Shown: positions 1 through 5,949 of the stretch, one piece after another
Layout: every line of letters begins with the position of its first letter
Numbering within the stretch: the first letter of the stretch is position 1
Origin: Oscillospiraceae bacterium
Lineage (GTDB): Bacteria; Bacillota; Clostridia; Oscillospirales; Ruminococcaceae
Direction: 5' to 3'
Length of the DNA stretch: 11,534 bases
Assembly: GCA_016295545.1 (NCBI GenBank)
Contig: JAEDLA010000022.1
Location: 1-11,534 of the forward strand
The notes under the pieces: model-generated
Seen by the model: the letters and a program-made list of their open reading frames with translations, nothing else
The model's database searches: none
What the model was told of the DNA's origin: nothing
Position numbers and translations under genes: made by a program

Positions 1-8
1 GACCTTGA

Positions 9-40
9 AAGGCGACAGCCTGCCTGCGGTCAGTCGCCTT
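9..40 (+). other. Hairpin in the region upstream of ftsQ
   Basis: An 8-bp perfect inverted repeat (AAGGCGAC at 9-16, GTCGCCTT at 33-40) encloses a 16-nt loop. No T-run follows directly, so it is not a textbook intrinsic terminator; it could be a processed or Rho-independent-like end of an upstream transcript, or part of the ftsQ leader. Short reading frames cross it (stops near 40 and 43), but too little is present to say whether one is the tail of an upstream gene. Nothing else is recognisable in 1-122. Confidence 0.4.
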
Positions 41-132
41 GATTGACGAAACGCTGTCAGACAACTTTTTCAATAGAACGATATGGAATTAGTATTAAGG
101 CAAACCTCTAAATTTTATCATCGGGAGCAGAT

Positions 133-1173
133 ATGAAAGACGTTGAAAAGACAAATGTTGAAAGGGAAAACAGCAGCAAGAGAATGAGACGGCGAAAACG
201 TAAAATGAATCTTTACGGACTGATAGTCATTCTCCTTGTGCTGACAGTGGGAATAACGGTCAGCTATACATTTTTGTTTAATATCAGTGAGATACGGGTT
301 TCCGGCGAATCAGACCAGTATACGGCGGAGGAGATAGTATCGGCTTCCGGTATAAACAAGGGAGACAATCTGCTGAGACTGAACACAAGAAAAAGTGAAC
401 AGAGGATTCTTGATAATCTGCTTTATATTGAGACAGCGCTGGTTGACAGGGATTTTCCGTCCTCCCTTGAAATCAAGGTGAGCAAGTGCATACCCGGCTT
501 TAACATTGTATATGATACCGGAACACTTCTTGTAAGTCAGCAGGGAAAGATACTGGAGGATAACGGCTTTATTACTCCGGAGCTGCCTGTTTTCTACGGC
601 TTTGAACCGGAGAATACAACTCCCGGAAAGCCGGTTGTCTCAGCAGACGAGCAGAAAAATGAAGCATTTGCGGAAATTATCAGCAGGATAAGGGATTCCG
701 GAGAAAATCTCATAGCAAGCGTTGATATGACCGATAAATATTCAATTATCGTGAATTATTCCAACGGGATAATTTTCAAAATGGGCAACTGGACTGATGT
801 TGAATATAAGCTGAATATGGCTCAGGAGGTCATGGGCAAGGAAACTGTAAAAGGCAAGACAGGCTATATAACAATGATAGGCTCAAATCAGTGCAGCTTC
901 AGAACAAGTGAGGCTCCCGGCTATAATCCGCAGATAACAACGACAGTTCAGACTGTGACTGACGCAAACGGACAGCCAGTGACTATTCAGACTGAGACTA
1001 CGACCACAACTGCCGCAACTCAGCCGGAAGAGCCTGTATATGAGGATAATGTCTACGAAAATGATTATAATTACGACGAAAATTACTACGATGACGGCTA
1101 CGTCGATAATTACTATGACGACGGAGCTTATCAGGAGGATTACAACGGCGGCGAGGTCTATTACGGCGAATAA
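133..1173 (+). CDS. ftsQ: Cell division protein FtsQ/DivIB with Tyr/Asp-rich C-terminal tail
   Basis: Bitopic divisome protein of the FtsQ/DivIB family, which links FtsL/DivIC (FtsB) to the septal peptidoglycan machinery on the outer face of the membrane. The 346-residue product has a short, very basic cytoplasmic N-terminus (RMRRRKRK, about residues 17-24), one membrane segment at about 27-49, a POTRA domain at about 50-118 starting FNISEIRVSG, and a beta domain to about residue 255. A Thr-rich linker (about 267-297) follows, then a 44-residue tail (303-346) with 13 Tyr and 15 Asp/Glu and no Lys/Arg, which is not part of the family core. The start is supported by GGGAG at 123-127, five bases before the ATG. 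ftsZ follows after 182 bp with its own promoter; no ftsA lies between. Identification rests on topology, POTRA-like sequence and position next to ftsZ. Confidence 0.93.
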   Translation: MKDVEKTNVERENSSKRMRRRKRKMNLYGLIVILLVLTVGITVSYTFLFNISEIRVSGESDQYTAEEIVSASGINKGDNLLRLNTRKSEQRILDNLLYIETALVDRDFPSSLEIKVSKCIPGFNIVYDTGTLLVSQQGKILEDNGFITPELPVFYGFEPENTTPGKPVVSADEQKNEAFAEIISRIRDSGENLIASVDMTDKYSIIVNYSNGIIFKMGNWTDVEYKLNMAQEVMGKETVKGKTGYITMIGSNQCSFRTSEAPGYNPQITTTVQTVTDANGQPVTIQTETTTTTAATQPEEPVYEDNVYENDYNYDENYYDDGYVDNYYDDGAYQEDYNGGEVYYGE

Positions 1174-1258
1174 CGGCTGAAAAAATAGACAAAATGTGCT
1201 TTTTGATTGCTGCAATATTGTGTAAATTTGCAGAAATTTAAAAAAATGCCGGAGACAC

Positions 1259-1287
1259 TTGAAAAAAACACTTCAGTATGTTACAAT
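1259..1287 (+). promoter_or_regulatory. Consensus-like promoter of ftsZ
   Basis: TTGAAA at 1259-1264 and TACAAT at 1282-1287 are separated by exactly 17 bp, and TG at 1279-1280 gives an extended -10. Transcription would start near 1294, leaving an AT-rich leader of about 60 nt before the ftsZ ATG. The region between the ftsQ stop and this promoter (1174-1258) is AT-rich with no clear terminator, so read-through from ftsQ is also possible. Confidence 0.75.
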
Positions 1288-1355
1288 AATAAGTGTATTT
1301 GTAATGAGTAATATATATTTATATAAAAACAGAAAAAACAATAGGAGGAGTTTAA

Positions 1356-2465
1356 ATGTCTGATTTTAATTACGAGGAAGCCTTTGAGCCGGACGTAAAT
1401 ATAAAGGTTATCGGTGTCGGCGGCGGCGGCGGAAACGCCCTGAACTGCATGGTGGAGTCAGGAGTTAATAATATTGAATATATCGCAGTCAATACAGACG
1501 CAAAAGCTTTGAATAAATCAAAAGCTACAACAAGAATACCTATCGGAGCAAAGCTTACTAAGGGCAGAGGTGCAGGAAATAAGCCTGAGATAGGTCAGAG
1601 ATCTGCTGAGGAAAACAGAGATGAGATCGAAACACACCTTAAAGGTGCTGATATGATCTTCATTACTGCCGGAATGGGCGGCGGTACAGGTACAGGAGCA
1701 GCTCCTGTAGTTGCAAAGATCGCTCAGGAAATGGATATCCTCACTGTTGCTGTTGTTACAAAGCCTTTCGCTTTCGAGAGAGAGCAGAAGATGATTCAGG
1801 CTGAAAAAGGTATTGCTGAGCTGAGAAAGTATGTCGATTCCCTTATCGTTATACCTAATGAAAGACTTCTTGTAGGTCTTGACAAGCCCCTTACAATGAT
1901 GCAGTCCTTTGAGCTTGCCGATGACGTTCTTAAAACAGGTGTAAAGAGTATCTCCGATCTTATTGTTGAGGAAGGCTACATAAACCTTGACTTTGCCGAT
2001 GTTTCCACTATCATGAAGGGCGCAGGCTACGCTCACATGGCTATCGGTCACGGCTCAGGCAAGGATAAGGCTAAGGAAGCTGCAAATGCTGTTATCTCCA
2101 GCCCGCTTCTTGAGACATCTATCTCCGGTGCTAAGAGACTCCTTATTAATATCGCTATGTCTGAGGACATACTCTCCTCTGATGTTGACGCAGCTACAAA
2201 GATGATTACAGATACTGCTGCTGATGGTGTTGAATTTATCTTCGGTACTGCATTCAAGGAAGATATGCAGGACGAAATGCAGATTACTGTTATTGCTGCA
2301 GGCTTTGACGATTTTGGCGATGACGGTGCTGAGGCTTCTTCTGAGGAAGATGTAATTCAGATAGACAATCCTCTCATTGACGGTCTTGGACTTGATACTT
2401 CAAAGCCGTCCTCCTCTACACAGGACGACGATCTTGAAGCAATTTTCAAGATGCTTGGCAACTAA
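1356..2465 (+). CDS. ftsZ: Cell division GTPase FtsZ
   Basis: Tubulin-like GTPase that polymerises into the Z ring at mid-cell. The 369-residue product shows the glycine-rich N-terminal nucleotide loop ([13 protein letters not shown], about 18-29), the tubulin signature GGGTGTG at 108-114, and the T7 loop NLDFADV at 210-216 that supplies the catalytic Asp residues (D212, D215). AGGAGG at 1343-1348 lies seven bases before the ATG. A variable acidic/Ser-rich linker starts near residue 318. The last residues ([12 protein letters not shown]) sit where the conserved C-terminal peptide normally reads roughly D-I-P-x-F-L-R, and lack the Pro and the basic end, so contacts with partners such as SepF, FtsA or EzrA may differ. 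It has its own promoter and terminator, so it is probably transcribed largely as a single gene at high level. Confidence 0.98.
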   Translation: MSDFNYEEAFEPDVNIKVIGVGGGGGNALNCMVESGVNNIEYIAVNTDAKALNKSKATTRIPIGAKLTKGRGAGNKPEIGQRSAEENRDEIETHLKGADMIFITAGMGGGTGTGAAPVVAKIAQEMDILTVAVVTKPFAFEREQKMIQAEKGIAELRKYVDSLIVIPNERLLVGLDKPLTMMQSFELADDVLKTGVKSISDLIVEEGYINLDFADVSTIMKGAGYAHMAIGHGSGKDKAKEAANAVISSPLLETSISGAKRLLINIAMSEDILSSDVDAATKMITDTAADGVEFIFGTAFKEDMQDEMQITVIAAGFDDFGDDGAEASSEEDVIQIDNPLIDGLGLDTSKPSSSTQDDDLEAIFKMLGN

Positions 2466-2480
2466 ATAAAGTTATATATT

Positions 2481-2516
2481 GCGCAGCTTCGGTATGTAGC
2501 TGCGCTTTAATATTTT
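2481..2516 (+). terminator. Intrinsic terminator of ftsZ
   Basis: Perfect 8-bp GC-rich stem (GCGCAGCT at 2481-2488, AGCTGCGC at 2498-2505) with a 9-nt loop, followed by TTTAATATTTT. It begins 16 bp after the ftsZ stop codon and has the shape of a Rho-independent terminator. Confidence 0.88.
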
Positions 2517-2634
2517 ACGAAAGAAATCAGAAATTGTTAAATTTTTGGCGGTGAACAGTGGTGAAAAATCTGTAAATAGATATTATTTGTTGTAAATTCA
2601 CTAAAATCTGCCTTAAAATTCTACATTATAGATG

Positions 2635-2663
2635 TTGAAATGTTGTGAATTATATGGTATAAT
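2635..2663 (+). promoter_or_regulatory. Strong promoter of the DivIVA-like gene
   Basis: TTGAAA at 2635-2640, a 17-bp spacer, and a perfect TATAAT at 2658-2663 preceded by TG at 2655-2656 (extended -10). Expected start near 2670, just upstream of the large inverted repeat at 2683-2755. It is the best match to the vegetative sigma-A consensus in the window. Confidence 0.82.
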
Positions 2664-2682
2664 TAATAAGAGGTTTTATAGC

Positions 2683-2755
2683 AACGCCGCACAAAGACTG
2701 TATTGCTTTGTGCAAAAGACTTAACCAAAATGAAGGACAGTCCTTGTGCGGCGTT
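2683..2755 (+). repeat. 73-bp inverted repeat in the DivIVA-like gene leader
   Basis: AACGCCGCACAAAGACTGT at 2683-2701 pairs with ACAGTCCTTGTGCGGCGTT at 2737-2755, 18 of 19 positions complementary, around a 35-nt loop. Inside it, GCACAAAG (2689-2696) can instead pair with CTTTGTGC (2706-2713) across a 9-nt loop, which excludes the large stem. No T-run follows. It could be a small mobile-type palindrome (MITE/REP-like) or a two-state leader structure; the sequence alone does not decide. Confidence 0.75.
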
Positions 2756-2826
2756 ACTTAATCATTATAGCCCTTGAATTTTTACTTTTGCCGCAGCTTT
2801 TAAGCCTGCGGGGAACGGAGTGTATC

Positions 2827-4290
2827 ATGCAAGAACCAACAGTGTTAAGAACAACTAAGATCGGCGGCGGTTTCGTTAAAGAGGACGTTATGCAGTACCT
2901 CGATGAGCTTAATTCCAAAATCGTAGGCCTTGAGGAAGAACTGGCTAACGCTAAGGACAGCGGTCCTACCGATCCGCAGGAAATTGTAAAATACAGAAAA
3001 CAGATCGATTCCTTACAGGAAAAGCTCAATGCTTCAAATAATGCGCTCAGAGCAGCTAAAACTGAGCTTGACGCTGCAAAAAAACAGCACGAACAGGATC
3101 AGGCTCTTATCAATCAGCTCAGATCCGGCAAGGGCGGAGCTGCTCCGGCTGCCGGTCAGGCTCAGCCGCAGGCAAATGCTGCTGAACTTGCTGCTGCAAA
3201 GGCTGAGATAGATAAGCTTAAAGCTCAGGCTAAGTCCTACGAGGAGAAGCTTGCCGCTGCTCAGGCTGCAGCTCAGAAAAATGCCGCAGCTGGCGCTAAC
3301 AGCAATGCAAATACTCCTGCAAACGCTGCTCAGGCTGCCGAGCTTCAGAAGATTAAGTCAGATATGGCAAGAATTACTTCCGAACTCTCTGCAAAGAATA
3401 AGGAGCTTGCTGCAAAAACAAATGAGCTTGAAAATAAAACCCGTGAAGCTGCTGAAAAGTCAGATGCTATTGCTAAGCTTACTAAGGAAAAGGAGTCTGC
3501 TGTAGCTGAAAAGAATGCTGAGATAAGCAAGCTTAATGACGAAATTGCAAGTCTCAAGGAGGCTGCTTCCGATCCTACAGCTCAGATGGGACTGCTCTTT
3601 GCTGAGGCTCAGAAAACTGTTAATAATCTCAAGAATCAGGCTAAGATCGATGCTGAGAAAACAACTAAGGAAGCTAATGAAACAGCTGAGCGTGTTAAGA
3701 GAGAGGCAAACGAAGAAGCTGCAAAGACTATTGAAAGTGCAAATACAACTGCTGCTGCCTGCGTTAAGGAAGCTAATGACCAGGCTGCAAAGACTATCAA
3801 AGAAGCTAATGAACAGGCTGAACAGACTATTAAAGAGGCTAACAGCCACGCTGATACTGTTAATGAGATGTCTGCTGCCGTTCGCAAGCTCCTCATTAAT
3901 GAAATAGAGAGCGTAAGCACTAAATTCAGTGATATTGCAGGTATGTTTACCAGTCTTTCTACTCAGGCTTCTGACAGAATGAATGAGGCTCAGTCCGTAT
4001 TCGATGAAGCAAGAAAGAATATCGACGACAACGAGAGTGCTGATGTTAAAAAGACGGTAGCTCCTACAGCTTCTTTTGAAGCTAAAAAAGCTCCCTCTGC
4101 TGCTGTGAAACCCAGTGACAAGCCCTCTGCTTCATATCAGAACCAGTCCGCTCAGTCACAGACCAGCAAGCCTGCATACACTCAGACTCATGAAAACAAG
4201 CCCTCCAAGAAGGCTTCCAATTTCAATTTTGATATGTCTGAGCTTCTTAAGGCTGCTGAGGAAGAGGCTGCCCGCAATCCTCAGGAATAA
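2827..4290 (+). CDS. DivIVA-like coiled-coil protein with hendecad repeats
   Basis: A 487-residue cytoplasmic coiled-coil protein. The first 35 residues (TTKIGGGFVKEDVMQYLDEL region) resemble the N-terminal DivIVA/GpsB module, which binds membrane and recruits division or polar proteins. A heptad-type coiled coil follows (about 30-100), then an Ala/Pro/Gln-rich linker, a second long Lys/Glu/Ala coiled coil (about 180-260), six consecutive 11-residue repeats beginning AN (283-348; DNA 3673-3870), and a disordered Ser/Pro/Lys tail ending in a short helix (DMSELLKAAEEEA). I chose ATG 2827: CGGAG at 2816-2820 lies six bases upstream and family similarity begins there. An in-frame GTG at 2746 would add 27 hydrophobic residues and starts inside the inverted repeat. 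Position beside ftsQ-ftsZ supports a role in septum or pole organisation; this is inference. GCT/AAG-rich codon use suggests high expression. Confidence 0.8.
   Translation: MQEPTVLRTTKIGGGFVKEDVMQYLDELNSKIVGLEEELANAKDSGPTDPQEIVKYRKQIDSLQEKLNASNNALRAAKTELDAAKKQHEQDQALINQLRSGKGGAAPAAGQAQPQANAAELAAAKAEIDKLKAQAKSYEEKLAAAQAAAQKNAAAGANSNANTPANAAQAAELQKIKSDMARITSELSAKNKELAAKTNELENKTREAAEKSDAIAKLTKEKESAVAEKNAEISKLNDEIASLKEAASDPTAQMGLLFAEAQKTVNNLKNQAKIDAEKTTKEANETAERVKREANEEAAKTIESANTTAAACVKEANDQAAKTIKEANEQAEQTIKEANSHADTVNEMSAAVRKLLINEIESVSTKFSDIAGMFTSLSTQASDRMNEAQSVFDEARKNIDDNESADVKKTVAPTASFEAKKAPSAAVKPSDKPSASYQNQSAQSQTSKPAYTQTHENKPSKKASNFNFDMSELLKAAEEEAARNPQE
3673..3870 (+). repeat. Six tandem 11-residue (33-bp) repeats within the coding sequence
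   Basis: Six consecutive units start with Ala-Asn: ANETAERVKRE, ANEEAAKTIES, ANTTAAACVKE, ANDQAAKTIKE, ANEQAEQTIKE, ANSHADTVNEM. They keep strict 11-residue phase over 66 residues (283-348), and the DNA of units 4 and 5 is nearly identical. Hendecad periodicity is typical of right-handed or nearly straight coiled coils and of amphipathic lipid-binding helices. Confidence 0.85.
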
Positions 4291-4296
4291 TTATAT

Positions 4297-4339
4297 TATA
4301 CTGCTGTGGCTCCGTTTTTCGGAGCTGCAGGACAGTATA
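4297..4339 (+). terminator. Long hairpin after the DivIVA-like gene, possible terminator
   Basis: An interrupted stem: TATACTG (4297-4303) pairs with CAGTATA (4333-4339), CTG with CAG, and the inner GCTCCG (4309-4314) with CGGAGC (4320-4325) around a TTTTT loop. It starts seven bases after the stop codon, but no T-run follows the outer stem, so termination is plausible and not certain; it may instead protect the 3' end. Confidence 0.5.
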
Positions 4340-4408
4340 TGATACATTTGCGCTTTTCAGGTGTGCTGATTTTTCTGCATAAACGACAGTAAACAGTGAG
4401 AATTACAG

Positions 4409-4993
4409 GTGAAAGATTTGCTTGATTCAGATGATTTCTGCCGCAAAACCGACTGCGAGCTTGCGGCGCTTTCTAAAAATAACAGAGCTGCCGTCAGTGT
4501 ACTGCTGTCACGGTACTCCGGGCTTATTTTGGTAAAATCTCAGATTTATGCAAATTCCGGTGCGGACTCCGATGACCTCCGGCAGGAGGGATTACTGGGA
4601 CTATTCAGTGCTATCTGTTCATACAGACCGGATAAGGGAGCTAAATTCTCCACTTATGCTGAGATATGTATTGAGAACAGAATGAGAACCTTTCTTGCAA
4701 GAGGAAGATGCAGAGCCGAATCACTGGTGGAAAATATTGATGAGCTTTCTGAGCTTCACGCTGAGCCGGTAAACGAAACACCTGAAAGCATTTATCTCTA
4801 TAAGGAGTATTTTTCAGAGCTTTTCAGCCGTATACGGTCTGTTCTGTCTGATGCGGAATACAGAGTATTTTCCCTCTGCGTCAACGGCGTTTCCTATAAA
4901 AAAGCTGCGGAGACACTGGGCGTATCTGAAAAATATGTCGATAATGCTATGCAGAGAGCAAGGCGAAAGATCCGTGCTCTTATACAGCGGTAA
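4409..4993 (+). CDS. Sigma-70 family RNA polymerase sigma factor (Spo0H/SigH-like size)
   Basis: A 194-residue sigma factor that would direct RNA polymerase to a special promoter set. Region 2 spans about 30-95, with the core-binding and -10 recognition sequence DSDDLRQEGLLGLFSAI...FSTYAEICIENRMRTFL at 53-95; region 4 with its -35-binding helix-turn-helix covers about 138-192 (SYKKAAETLGVSEKYVDNAMQRARRKI). There is no region 1.1 and little of region 3, as in SigH/Spo0H or sporulation-type factors. The start is GTG 4409, with only a weak GTGAG site at 4396-4400, so low translation is likely. No anti-sigma gene is adjacent. It lies 118 bp after the DivIVA-like gene. Which sigma subclass it belongs to cannot be settled here; SigH-like is a guess from length and layout. 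Confidence 0.88.
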   Translation: MKDLLDSDDFCRKTDCELAALSKNNRAAVSVLLSRYSGLILVKSQIYANSGADSDDLRQEGLLGLFSAICSYRPDKGAKFSTYAEICIENRMRTFLARGRCRAESLVENIDELSELHAEPVNETPESIYLYKEYFSELFSRIRSVLSDAEYRVFSLCVNGVSYKKAAETLGVSEKYVDNAMQRARRKIRALIQR

Positions 4994-5006
4994 CGCTGTC
5001 TCTACA

Positions 5007-5116
5007 TGACCGGGTAGCTTAACTCACAGAGCGTTGTTTATGCTTGGCTCCGAATCAGGCTCTAAGGGCGTATATCAAAGGTGTTGGTGTAAATCCAGCT
5101 ATGGTCCAATTTTTTT
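5007..5116 (+). ncRNA. Candidate tRNA-like structured RNA, unclassified
   Basis: This gap between two genes folds with tRNA-like parts. GACCGGG (5008-5014) pairs imperfectly with TATGGTC (5100-5106). Next come TA and a D-arm-like hairpin, GCTT (5017-5020) with GAGC (5029-5032). A T-arm-like hairpin, GTTGG (5083-5087) with CCAGC (5095-5099), has a 7-nt loop TGTAAAT directly abutting the closing stem. CTTGG/TCAGG (5043-5047, 5055-5059) around CTCCGAA could mimic an anticodon arm reading CCG. A T-run (5110-5116) follows. Against a functional tRNA: 10 extra nt before the central hairpin, a 23-nt unpaired variable region, a mismatch and wobble pairs in the closing stem, no G18G19 and no TTC in the T-loop. 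It may be a decayed tRNA, a tRNA-derived regulatory RNA, or chance similarity. Confidence 0.35.
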
Positions 5117-5132
5117 AAGTGAGGTATTTAAA

Positions 5133-5408
5133 ATGTACGAAGACAAGACATTGGTGTGCAAGGAATGTGGAAATGAGTTCGTTTTCACAGCAGGCGAACA
5201 GGAATTCTATGCTGAGAAAGGCTTTGAAAATGAGCCTCAGAGATGCAAGAGCTGCCGTGACGCAAGAAAAAATGCAAGCAGAGGCGAAAGAGTTATGTAT
5301 ACCGCTACCTGTGCATCATGCGGAGGAGAGGCTAAGGTTCCTTTTGAACCCAAAGAGGGCAGAGCTGTTTATTGCAGCGAATGCTTCGCTAAGATGAACG
5401 AGGGCTGA
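5133..5408 (+). CDS. Small double zinc-ribbon protein
   Basis: A 91-residue protein made of two Cys4 modules. The first has C9-x2-C12 and C38-x2-C41 (VCKECGNEF... RCKSC), matching the probable zinc-ribbon domain found in many small Firmicutes proteins. The second has C60-x2-C63, 17 residues, then C81-x2-C84, the CxxC-x17-CxxC arrangement. Both should bind Zn; the cellular role is unknown, and nucleic-acid or protein binding is only a guess. I chose ATG 5133 because GTGAGG at 5119-5124 lies eight bases upstream; a longer frame back to a TTG at 5034 runs through the tRNA-like stretch and has no family-like sequence. A terminator follows at 5453, and the gene may be transcribed alone or with the RNA upstream. 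Confidence 0.85.
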   Translation: MYEDKTLVCKECGNEFVFTAGEQEFYAEKGFENEPQRCKSCRDARKNASRGERVMYTATCASCGGEAKVPFEPKEGRAVYCSECFAKMNEG

Positions 5409-5452
5409 TAAACCTGAAAATCCATTGAATTTCCGACAGAACGGGTTCAAGC

Positions 5453-5482
5453 AGCACAGCTTTTGCTGTGCTTTGGATTTTT
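5453..5482 (+). terminator. Intrinsic terminator of the zinc-ribbon gene
   Basis: AGCACAGC (5453-5460) pairs perfectly with GCTGTGCT (5465-5472) around a TTTT loop; TTGGATTTTT follows. AAAATCC (5417-5423) can also pair with GGATTTT (5475-5481), giving a longer outer stem. Confidence 0.75.
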
Positions 5483-5501
5483 CATGAGCAGTGAGTATAA
5501 T
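5473..5501 (+). promoter_or_regulatory. Promoter of the DUF1858 gene
   Basis: TTGGAT at 5473-5478, a 17-bp spacer, and a perfect TATAAT at 5496-5501. The -35 box lies in the tail of the preceding terminator, so the two signals overlap. Expected start near 5508, with a leader of about 68 nt. A second TATAAT at 5521-5526 has no -35 box at a suitable distance. Confidence 0.6.
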
Positions 5502-5575
5502 ACAGCCTGACCTCATACAATATAATGGGGACAGGCTTTATACAAATTCATGCAAAAATGAAAGGAAGATGTAAA

Positions 5576-5776
5576 ATGCAGATTACAAAGGACACTATCA
5601 TCGGAGATATTCTTGACGCTGATTTTGACGCAGCTCCCTATTTCCTTGAAATCGGAATGCACTGTCTTGGCTGTCCGGCTTCAAGAGGAGAAACTATTGA
5701 ACAGGCTTGCGCTGTTCATGGCACAGATCCCGATGCGCTTGTTGAAAAGCTGAACGCTCATTTTGCAAATAAGTAA
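5576..5776 (+). CDS. DUF1858 domain protein with CxxC motif
   Basis: A 66-residue protein that matches the DUF1858 pattern: an N-terminal TKDTIIGDILD segment, then GMHCLGCPASRGETIEQAC with the C30-L-G-C33 motif, and a C-terminal helix. Members are often attached to hybrid-cluster or other redox proteins or stand alone in anaerobes; a thiol redox or metal-binding role is inferred from the CxxC and not proven. ATG 5576 is preferred: AAGGAAG at 5562-5568 lies seven bases upstream. An in-frame ATG at 5525 overlaps a TATAAT sequence and has no ribosome-binding site. The stop codon TAA (5774-5776) is the left flank of the MITE-like element, which separates the gene from its likely terminator at 5963. 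Confidence 0.9.
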   Translation: MQITKDTIIGDILDADFDAAPYFLEIGMHCLGCPASRGETIEQACAVHGTDPDALVEKLNAHFANK

Positions 5777-5777
5777 A

Positions 5778-5949
5778 GGTCACCTCTAAAAAACACCGGC
5801 TAACGCCTTATCACCTCATCTGCTTGCAGATTTTCCGTCATAGCGCACAGAAATTCCTTGACATACGACAGTATGCCTGCGAAATTTCTATGCACTCTGA
5901 AAAAAAATCTGACTGCGCATCTGAGGCACTATGTTTTTTAGAGTTGACC
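5778..5949. mobile_element. 172-bp MITE-like long-hairpin element flanked by TAAA
   Basis: The termini GGTCACCTCTAAAAAACA (5778-5795) and TGTTTTTTAGAGTTGACC (5932-5949) are inverted repeats matching at 17 of 18 positions. TAAA occurs directly outside both ends (5774-5777 and 5950-5953), as a 4-bp target duplication would. The interior is itself an imperfect palindrome: CCTCA, CAGATTTT and AGAAATT of the left arm recur, inverted, in the right arm, and the apex is CATAC-GACA-GTATG near 5861-5874. It contains no ORF that could be a transposase, so it would need one in trans. The left duplication includes the stop codon of the preceding gene. Confidence 0.78.

Larger units (their letters stand above)
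2466..2826 (+). other. Intergenic region between ftsZ and the DivIVA-like gene
   Basis: This 361-bp stretch holds, in order: the ftsZ terminator (2481-2516), an AT-rich piece with nothing recognisable (2517-2634), a strong promoter (2635-2663), a 73-bp inverted repeat (2683-2755), a short AT-rich spacer, a second hairpin (2791-2811: CCGCAG pairs with CTGCGG) and the ribosome-binding site of the next gene. The transcript would therefore carry a leader of about 155 nt with two strong structures. Confidence 0.7.

Noticed and set aside
70..98. Possible ftsQ promoter with TATTAA at 93-98
   Set aside because: The -35 position reads TCAATA, too far from consensus; ftsQ may be transcribed from further upstream.
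98..118. AAGGCAAACCTCTAAA resembles the terminal repeat of the MITE-like element at 5778
   Set aside because: Only CCTCTAAA matches exactly, gaps are needed elsewhere, and no second terminus is found nearby.
883..1215. Hydrophobic Val/Ile-rich frame opposite the FtsQ tail
   Set aside because: It is the complement of the Tyr/Asp codons (GTA/ATC), so its membrane-like look is an artefact.
3460..3920. Long opposite-strand frames across the coiled-coil gene
   Set aside because: They mirror the Ala/Glu/Lys codon bias as Ser/Leu-rich sequence; no ribosome-binding site or family-like motif.
5008..5107. A functional tRNA-Arg(CCG) gene
   Set aside because: There are 10 extra nt before the central hairpin, an unpaired 23-nt variable region, a mismatched closing stem, and loss of the D-loop GG and T-loop TTC. 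Kept only as a tRNA-like candidate.
5023..5118. Open frame reading APNQALRAYIKGVGVNPAMVQFF before a stop, looking protein-like
   Set aside because: It has no start codon with a ribosome-binding site, lies within the tRNA-like fold, and its last Phe codons are just the T-run.
5858..5891. Perfect TTGACA at 5858-5863 within the MITE-like element as a promoter for the trmK-nif3 operon
   Set aside because: No acceptable -10 lies 16-18 bp downstream, and the terminator at 5963-5995 would stop most transcripts.
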